Program-made: the position numbers and the translations under genes
In this document: positions 59,332 to 64,000 of the stretch, piece by piece
Position numbering within the stretch: position 1 is the first letter of the stretch
Layout: every line of letters starts with the position of its first letter
Notes under the pieces: model-generated
The model's database searches: none
Seen by the model: only the letters and a program-made list of their open reading frames with translations
What the model was told of the DNA's origin: nothing
DNA from: Prevotella heparinolytica
Lineage (GTDB): Bacteria; Bacteroidota; Bacteroidia; Bacteroidales; Bacteroidaceae
DNA: 64,000 nt
Direction: 5' to 3'
NCBI RefSeq assembly: GCF_004342845.1
Contig: NZ_SLXB01000015.1
Span: 1-64,000 of the forward strand

Positions 59332-60363
59332 TTATTTTCGAACGATTGAATATTTTTTCAATAATTTGTCAAATGCGTCTTTTGCGGCATTTTTTGTCGC
59401 TTGATTCAAACTCTTCAAGTGTTTACATTTCTTTTTAGAAATAATCTTGAATTCAGAGAGAAATTCGTATATGAAAGTAGAAGCATCGTCACTAAATGGC
59501 TTATTTGTAGCCGTAGTTTTCTTTTCTTTATTCTCTAGTTCTTCTATAGGGACTATTTGTTTGATGGACTCTTCTTTTTTTATGAGTGTATTGATGTCGT
59601 CAATATTCTGCATAGAAAAAGAACAGGATTTATTGTACAGAATAATCACAAGAGTTGTATCATCATTATGCATTCCTGTTTTTCTCCAATCTTGAACTAA
59701 ATTTTCAAAGTCCTCATGAGAAACCACGGTTAATAACTGCTGAATAAATTCTGCTATTTCCCCTTTTTGATTATGTCTGGATAAGAACTCAGAGATAGGG
59801 TCTGATGTCATGATGAGACAAATATCTTCAGATAGTACTCCTTCTATTATTCTTGGAGTACCCTTTCCTTTTTGAGATTCATCACTGTCGAAATAATCCG
59901 GATAGCTGTCAAATGTTTCCACATCTTGTGAAGTATGAAATTTCGCTTCATTTCCATTCCACTCAATTAGACATGAATCGCCAAGAACAGAACCTTTCCA
60001 TTTATTTCCTTCAAAGCGGATGCCAACAAAAGTAGCTCCGGCCGACCGCCTTTCTGCCAAGTTGCGCTCATTCCTGTAAATCATATTTTCAGGAGCATTC
60101 TTTGCCTTTAATTCTTGGATGAAGTCATTAACTTTTTCTCTCCATACTGAGCACAAGGGTTTTATGGATTCAATATCAGGAAGCCAATCAGTTTTCTCTA
60201 TAAAAGAGTCAACAAGGAGTTGAGCCCATATTTTTTGTTGCCATGTTGCCCCCATCCCATCTGAAACAGCGATAGATTTAATCTCGGGATTGATACCAAA
60301 TCTGTCTTGGCAGTCTGAATAGGTTTCGGCCTGCTTGTGGGTAATAAAAGCGCGTATTTTCAT
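59332..60363 (-). CDS. PP2C-family protein phosphatase
   Basis: A 343-residue Mn/Mg-dependent Ser/Thr phosphatase. Metal and catalytic motifs are visible: CQDRFGINPEIKSIAVSDGMG near the N terminus, GATFVGIRFEGNKWKGSVLG followed by DSCLIEW, LIMTSDPISEF, and the closing NDDTTLVIIL. After the catalytic domain (about 1-250) a Lys/Glu-rich linker and a small helical C-terminal domain (about 285-343) follow. It should reverse phosphorylation by the two kinase-like proteins encoded just downstream. It starts 15 bp after the VWA gene. Confidence 0.88.
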   Translation of the reverse strand: MKIRAFITHKQAETYSDCQDRFGINPEIKSIAVSDGMGATWQQKIWAQLLVDSFIEKTDWLPDIESIKPLCSVWREKVNDFIQELKAKNAPENMIYRNERNLAERRSAGATFVGIRFEGNKWKGSVLGDSCLIEWNGNEAKFHTSQDVETFDSYPDYFDSDESQKGKGTPRIIEGVLSEDICLIMTSDPISEFLSRHNQKGEIAEFIQQLLTVVSHEDFENLVQDWRKTGMHNDDTTLVIILYNKSCSFSMQNIDDINTLIKKEESIKQIVPIEELENKEKKTTATNKPFSDDASTFIYEFLSEFKIISKKKCKHLKSLNQATKNAAKDAFDKLLKKYSIVRK

Positions 60364-60378
60364 ATCTTCCTTGCTACT

Positions 60379-61221
60379 TCATCTTTTGTCATCATTTTGC
60401 CCTTTTGATGAACCAAAATCAATAAGTTGGATCAGCTGAACACCATCTGCACCAAATATACAACCACGAGAGCCCTCTTTGGTTGGAAGTTCATTTTTTG
60501 CGGCAGCAGCCTTATATGATTCGGGAACTTCACTGGTTATATCATATAAGAACTGAGCTTCTTCCTGAGAAACCTCTGCTCTATTAGATGGGAAAACAAC
60601 TTTCCCATTAGCATCATCTATCTGTGCATTGAAAATCAAAACATTCCCATCGCTATTGGAAAGAGACATAATCTCATTAGCTAATATAACCGTTTCTTTC
60701 ATACAGTCGCTCGGATCTTTCCTATCATAATATGGAACTCCATCTGAGATATTTATTATTACAGGTGCCGGACCATCTAGGTTATCAGACATCCATTTTT
60801 CTACAAGCTCTTTTGCTATTTGAAATGCGCCAAGCATGTTGGTGGCACCATTTTTATCAATAGGTTCAACCCAGACAGGCTGCTTGACTTCAACCTCAAC
60901 AATCCCACCTGTACCGTCAGGAGTCTTTTTCTTTAGAGTCTCGTAACGTAGTGGAGAAGCGTCTAAGTCTTTCAACCATCCTGAACATAATTCTTTTACA
61001 TCATGATTGTAACCGATAACAGAGATAAAACAACGATTCTTCGGTGCATCTCCATCAAAGTTTTTTTGAATAATATTGTCAATTACTTTGTTGACGGCGA
61101 GTGTCGCAAATTTAGTGCGTGTAGTACCTTCGTAAGGACTCATCATAGAGCCTGACTGGTCTAACAAAATAATAAGTAGACCCGGAGTGGCAGAACTCCA
61201 TTGTTTTTCATTTTTTGCCAT
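60379..61221 (-). CDS. VWA domain protein, TerY-like
   Basis: A 280-residue protein with a von Willebrand factor A domain that binds a divalent metal at an intact MIDAS: DQSGSM (about residues 21-26), the Thr in GATNMLGAF and the Asp in NISDGVPYYD. The first gene of the operon VWA, PP2C, kinase, kinase, DUF4407. TerY proteins in TerY-P triads have the same VWA plus phosphatase plus kinase company. A structured RNA with a terminator ends about 70 nt upstream of the start. No export signal, so cytoplasmic. Confidence 0.87.
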   Translation of the reverse strand: MAKNEKQWSSATPGLLIILLDQSGSMMSPYEGTTRTKFATLAVNKVIDNIIQKNFDGDAPKNRCFISVIGYNHDVKELCSGWLKDLDASPLRYETLKKKTPDGTGGIVEVEVKQPVWVEPIDKNGATNMLGAFQIAKELVEKWMSDNLDGPAPVIINISDGVPYYDRKDPSDCMKETVILANEIMSLSNSDGNVLIFNAQIDDANGKVVFPSNRAEVSQEEAQFLYDITSEVPESYKAAAAKNELPTKEGSRGCIFGADGVQLIQLIDFGSSKGQNDDKR

Positions 61222-61290
61222 AATAGTCTTTTTTTCTGTTTGGCTCTCCTGACAGATTGATTAGATTTATAGTCATGTCACATATAAATA

Positions 61291-61600
61291 AAAAACGTGG
61301 AGCCAGCCTGTTGCTCGTCCCACGTATCTTGGCCTTCGCATTGCCCTGTCTGTCGAAACGAGCAACGCCGAAAGCCCCACGCTGATGTAAGTATATAAAC
61401 CACATTCAAAAATGGCAAGAAGCCATAGCCATCATGTGGGTACATATAAAATACATCTCAAGGGGCGTTCCCGTTGCTTTGTTCTTGACAGACATTTGAG
61501 TTTGCGAAGTTCAGATACGTCAAAACCAAAGCGTACAGTTACGCCTTTTATGTATATGCTTGCCTAATCACCGCTTATTGGATCGTTAATAAGGCATCTA
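61291..61600 (-). ncRNA. Structured RNA of about 310 nt, unassigned
   Basis: Three large paired regions are visible on the minus strand. (1) GGCGT (61541-61545) and ACGCC (61464-61468) enclose a 14-bp stem with one mismatch and one wobble pair (61519-61532 with 61476-61489). (2) GATGTA/TACATC enclosing CCACAT/ATGTGG (about 61384-61456). (3) CGTGGGGC/GCTCCACG (61375-61382, 61297-61304) encloses the perfect 9-bp stem GTTGCTCGT/ACGAGCAAC (61359-61367, 61311-61319). TTTTTT follows at 61291-61296. A TATATTTG element lies just upstream. The family is not recognised; 6S-like, leader or stand-alone RNA are all possible. Confidence 0.7.
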
Positions 61601-61604
61601 AATG

Positions 61605-61612
61605 CAAATATA
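61605..61612 (-). promoter_or_regulatory. -7 element TATATTTG of the structured RNA
   Basis: A perfect TAnnTTTG match on the minus strand that would start transcription near 61598, just ahead of the first paired region of the RNA. No good -33 box is seen. Confidence 0.5.
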
Positions 61613-61786
61613 GGTATTATGTTTTGTAAATCAATCTTTCTTCGGTATTTTTTCTTTGGCTCATAAAAGAGGGTAAAAGAGTACGGAGATGGTATCTTTC
61701 GTCTACGTATACCCAACTGCCTTTAAAGTATGAAAAATTCTGACAAATCTCTTCTTTCCTAATCGCTTGATAACCAGTCGACTAAT

Positions 61787-61890
61787 TTTTTACTGAAAAC
61801 TCACCGGATTTTTACTAATTTTCCGGGGAATTTTTAGTAAAAATCCGGTGAGAATTTAGTAAAAATCCGGGCATTTTTTAGAAAGCACGA
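61787..61890. repeat. 22-bp array of TTTTTACT units in a large inverted repeat
   Basis: TTTTTACT starts at 61787 and 61809. The inverse TTAG(TAAAAA) starts at 61834 and 61856, with a decayed copy at 61878: a 22-bp pitch on both sides. CTCACCGGATTTTTACTAA (61800-61818) is the perfect reverse complement of 61834-61852. It lies between the structured RNA and the asd terminator. The remaining sequence, 61613-61786 and 61891-62040, shows no gene. Confidence 0.9.
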
Positions 61891-62043
61891 TTTGAGGCTT
61901 GTTGAAAATTCCGGAATCTTTACAAACGGATGTTGTCTCGTTGGTTTTTCGGCTGACGGCAGTCTTCAATCAATCATGCGACACCTACACGGTTTCCATT
62001 TATAAAATCAGTGAAATCTGCGTAATCCGTGCCTAAAATAAGA

Positions 62044-62077
62044 AAAAGGATAAAGCGCATGCACGCTTTATCCTTTT
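62044..62077 (-). terminator. Terminator of asd
   Basis: A 14-bp perfect stem (AAAAGGATAAAGCG, 62044-62057, with 62064-62077) around a 6-nt loop is followed on the minus strand by TCTTATTTTAGG. It begins 26 bp past the asd stop codon. Confidence 0.88.
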
Positions 62078-62102
62078 CTTAATCTTATCTTATGGCCAGC
62101 CC

Positions 62103-63110
62103 TTACAGTGCTTTCTCTTTAATCAGATATTCGGCAATCTGCACCGCATTCAGTGCGGCGCCCTTTTTGATTTGGTCGCCCACAATCCAGAACGTCAGTC
62201 CGTTTTCATTGCTGAGGTCTTTGCGGATGCGACCCACATATACCGGGTCTTTGCCTGCAAGGAACAACGGCATCGGATACTCCTTCTTTTCCGGATTATC
62301 CATCAGCACCAGTCCGTCGCCTTTGGCAAACGCTTCGCGCGCCTCTTCTACCGAAATAGGACGCTCGGTTTCTACCCAGATGCTCTCGGAGTGGGAACGA
62401 AGTGCGGGAACACGTACGCAAGTGGCGCTTACCTTAACGTCGGAGTGCATAATCTTGCGCGTTTCGTTAAACATCTTCATTTCCTCCTTCGTGTAGCCGT
62501 TCTCCATGAACACGTCAATCTGCGGGATGAGGTTGAAGGCCAACTGGTAGGCAAACTTCTCTACCGTCACAGGTTCGCCGGCCAATACCTGACGGTATTG
62601 CTCGTACAACTCGTCCATGGCGGCGACACCTGCACCACTCGCCGCCTGATAAGTAGAGACGTGTACCGTTTTTATATGCGATAGCTGTTCGATGGCCTTC
62701 AGCGCCACCACCATCTGGATGGTAGTGCAGTTAGGGTTGGCGATGATGCCTCGCGGACGGTCTTTTGCATCGGCGGCATTTACTTCCGGCACTACCAATG
62801 GGATGTCGGCATCCATGCGGAACGCACTTGAATTGTCAATCATTACGGCTCCATGCTTGGTAATGGTTTCGGCAAACTCTTTAGAGGTGCCTGCGCCTGC
62901 GGAAGTGAAAGCGATATCAACCCCTTTAAAGTCATCGTTGTGTTGCAAGAGTTTAACCTCGATCTGTTTACCGCGGAACGTGTATTTGGTTCCGGCACTG
63001 CGTTTAGAACCGAACAGTACTAACTCGTCCAACGGGAAATTCCTTTCATCGAGCACTCGCAGGAACTCCTGTCCCACGGCTCCGCTTGCTCCAACAATAG
63101 CTACTTTCAT
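62103..63110 (-). CDS. asd: Aspartate-semialdehyde dehydrogenase
   Basis: A 335-residue enzyme that reduces aspartyl phosphate to aspartate semialdehyde with NADPH, on the way to lysine/diaminopimelate, threonine and methionine. The N-terminal NADP site is [18 protein letters not shown], and the catalytic cysteine is C128 in NPNCTT. The acceptor-side motif [15 protein letters not shown] and the C-terminal region [20 protein letters not shown] are also typical. Monocistronic, with its own terminator; divergent from the antiporter gene. Confidence 0.96.
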   Translation of the reverse strand: MKVAIVGASGAVGQEFLRVLDERNFPLDELVLFGSKRSAGTKYTFRGKQIEVKLLQHNDDFKGVDIAFTSAGAGTSKEFAETITKHGAVMIDNSSAFRMDADIPLVVPEVNAADAKDRPRGIIANPNCTTIQMVVALKAIEQLSHIKTVHVSTYQAASGAGVAAMDELYEQYRQVLAGEPVTVEKFAYQLAFNLIPQIDVFMENGYTKEEMKMFNETRKIMHSDVKVSATCVRVPALRSHSESIWVETERPISVEEAREAFAKGDGLVLMDNPEKKEYPMPLFLAGKDPVYVGRIRKDLSNENGLTFWIVGDQIKKGAALNAVQIAEYLIKEKAL

Positions 63111-63261
63111 TTTTCTTTCTTTTAATTTGGTTTATAAAAAAGTAATATTCTACTTTGAAAAGATAGAATTGGCTGCAAATTTATAACAAAATGCTGTATA
63201 ACACCGCATAAAGTGAAAACTTTTTCGTTATTTTGCACTCAATTTCTGAAACTTACAGCCT

Positions 63262-64000
63262 ATGGATTGGTTTGACTTTAGCCTGAAATTCCCGATTACC
63301 GACCCTACATGGATATTTCTCCTTGTACTTCTTATCATCTTGTTTGCACCTATGCTGCTGAGCAGGCTTCGCATTCCTCATATCATAGGCATGATACTGG
63401 CAGGTCTTGTCATTGGCGAGCATGGTTTCAACATCCTTGTGCGCGACAGCAGTTTCGAACTCTTCGGCAAGGTGGGGTTGTATTATATCATGTTTCTGGC
63501 CGGTCTGGAAATGAATATGGGCGACTTCAAGCAGAATCGTGGAAAGGCGCTGATGCTGGGATTGCTGGCTTTTGTCATCCCGATAGGCATCGGCTTGGTG
63601 ACCAACATTGCGTTGCTGAAGTACGGGGTGCTCACTTCCGTCCTGTTGGCAAGTATGTATGCCTCTCACACGTTGGTTGCCTACCCGATTGTCATCCGCT
63701 ATGGCGTGTCGCGGCATCGCAGCGTGAGCATTGCCGTGGGCGGCACTGCGGTGACCGATACACTTACTTTGCTGGTACTGGCAGTGGTGGGCGGCCTGTT
63801 CAAAGGCGAGTCGGGCGGTTTGTTTTGGATATGGCTGGTGGTTAAGGTCATCTTTCTGGGTGCTTTGATCATCTTTTTCTTTCCGCGCATCGGACGCTGG
63901 TTTTTCCGCAGGTACGATGACAACGTGATGCAGTTTATCTTCGTGCTTGCCATGGTGTTCCTCGGAGCCGGATTGATGGAGTTTGTCGGCATGGAGGGCA
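63262..64000 (+). CDS. Cation:proton antiporter (CPA2 type), truncated by window end
   Basis: The frame from ATG 63262 stays open to the window end (246 codons) and encodes successive transmembrane helices: PTWIFLLVLLIILFAPMLLS, IIGMILAGLVIGEHGFNILV, LYYIMFLAGLEMNMGDF, MLGLLAFVIPIGIGLVTNIA and VSIAVGGTAVTDTLTLLVLA. GLEMN and GTAVTDT resemble the ion-binding regions of KefB/NapA-type antiporters. Probably a sodium or potassium:proton exchanger. The C-terminal part, including any TrkA-N or USP domain, lies outside the window. Confidence 0.88.
   Translation, partial: MDWFDFSLKFPITDPTWIFLLVLLIILFAPMLLSRLRIPHIIGMILAGLVIGEHGFNILVRDSSFELFGKVGLYYIMFLAGLEMNMGDFKQNRGKALMLGLLAFVIPIGIGLVTNIALLKYGVLTSVLLASMYASHTLVAYPIVIRYGVSRHRSVSIAVGGTAVTDTLTLLVLAVVGGLFKGESGGLFWIWLVVKVIFLGALIIFFFPRIGRWFFRRYDDNVMQFIFVLAMVFLGAGLMEFVGMEG

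Noticed and set aside
61208..61405. A 65-codon minus-strand frame upstream of the VWA gene
   Set aside because: It runs straight through the nested stems and T6 tract of the structured RNA and has no protein-like features.
61981..62036. The phrase resembling AATCTGCGTAATCCGTGCC before the asd terminator, with similar ones near 2480 and 20210
   Set aside because: Short common intergenic phrases; too short and too diverged here to define a repeat family.

Overview
The window looks like a chromosomal segment of a Bacteroides species. The evidence is a SusC/SusD pair, repeated promoter elements of the Bacteroides type (TTTG and TAnnTTTG), the near absence of Shine-Dalgarno sequences, and typical Bacteroidales families (DUF1343/NamZ, DUF3316, DUF4922, OMP_b-brl barrel, long topoisomerase IV subunit A). 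No phage, rRNA operon or CRISPR array is visible. All identifications were made by reading the sequence; no database search was run.

Layout. 1-10 kb: a small membrane protein, a long-chain acyl-CoA synthetase, a periplasmic M16 peptidase, peptide release factor 2, a HigBA-like toxin-antitoxin pair whose toxin has an in-frame stop codon, an unannotated 44-residue membrane protein, a CYTH protein and an MgtC/DUF4010 membrane protein. 10-21 kb: an outer-membrane barrel protein, tRNA-Leu(UAG), an S41 lipoprotein protease, a DUF3316 protein, topoisomerase IV subunit A, glycyl-tRNA synthetase and an FKBP-like lipoprotein.

21.3-51.2 kb: about 30 kb of minus-strand genes that together read as a peptidoglycan/MurNAc utilisation locus. 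It has SusC and SusD, two NamZ-type (DUF1343) exo-muramidases, an amidase-like protein with a golvesin-type domain, a SpoIID/LytB protein, a serine hydrolase fused to an SGNH esterase, three inner-membrane transporters (SSS, AmpG-like, DUF5009/MurT-like), two BadF-type sugar kinases, MurQ etherase and a large D-lactate dehydrogenase-like flavoprotein that would oxidise the D-lactate released by MurQ. Inside the SpoIID gene sits an in-frame DUF559 (Vsr-like) endonuclease domain, next to one of two copies of a G/C-rich repeat.

51.3-55.4 kb: a nitrosative-stress cluster (hcp, cupin, DUF438/hemerythrin/PAS protein) divergent from a Crp/Fnr regulator, with a perfect 14-bp palindrome placed as an operator for hcp. 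55.5-61.6 kb: an AT-rich five-gene signalling operon (VWA, PP2C phosphatase, two divergent protein kinases, DUF4407) resembling TerY-P triads, preceded by an apparently unannotated structured RNA of about 310 nt ending in a strong terminator. 62-64 kb: aspartate-semialdehyde dehydrogenase and a truncated cation:proton antiporter.

A feature that runs through the window is a set of nine intergenic repeat arrays with a pitch of 21-23 bp (7.7, 7.9, 13.0, 18.3, 21.2, 29.4, 30.8, 35.1 and 61.8 kb). Core motifs mostly differ between arrays but are alike within each array, and several arrays contain or are bounded by long inverted repeats. They are not CRISPRs, and I know no name for them.
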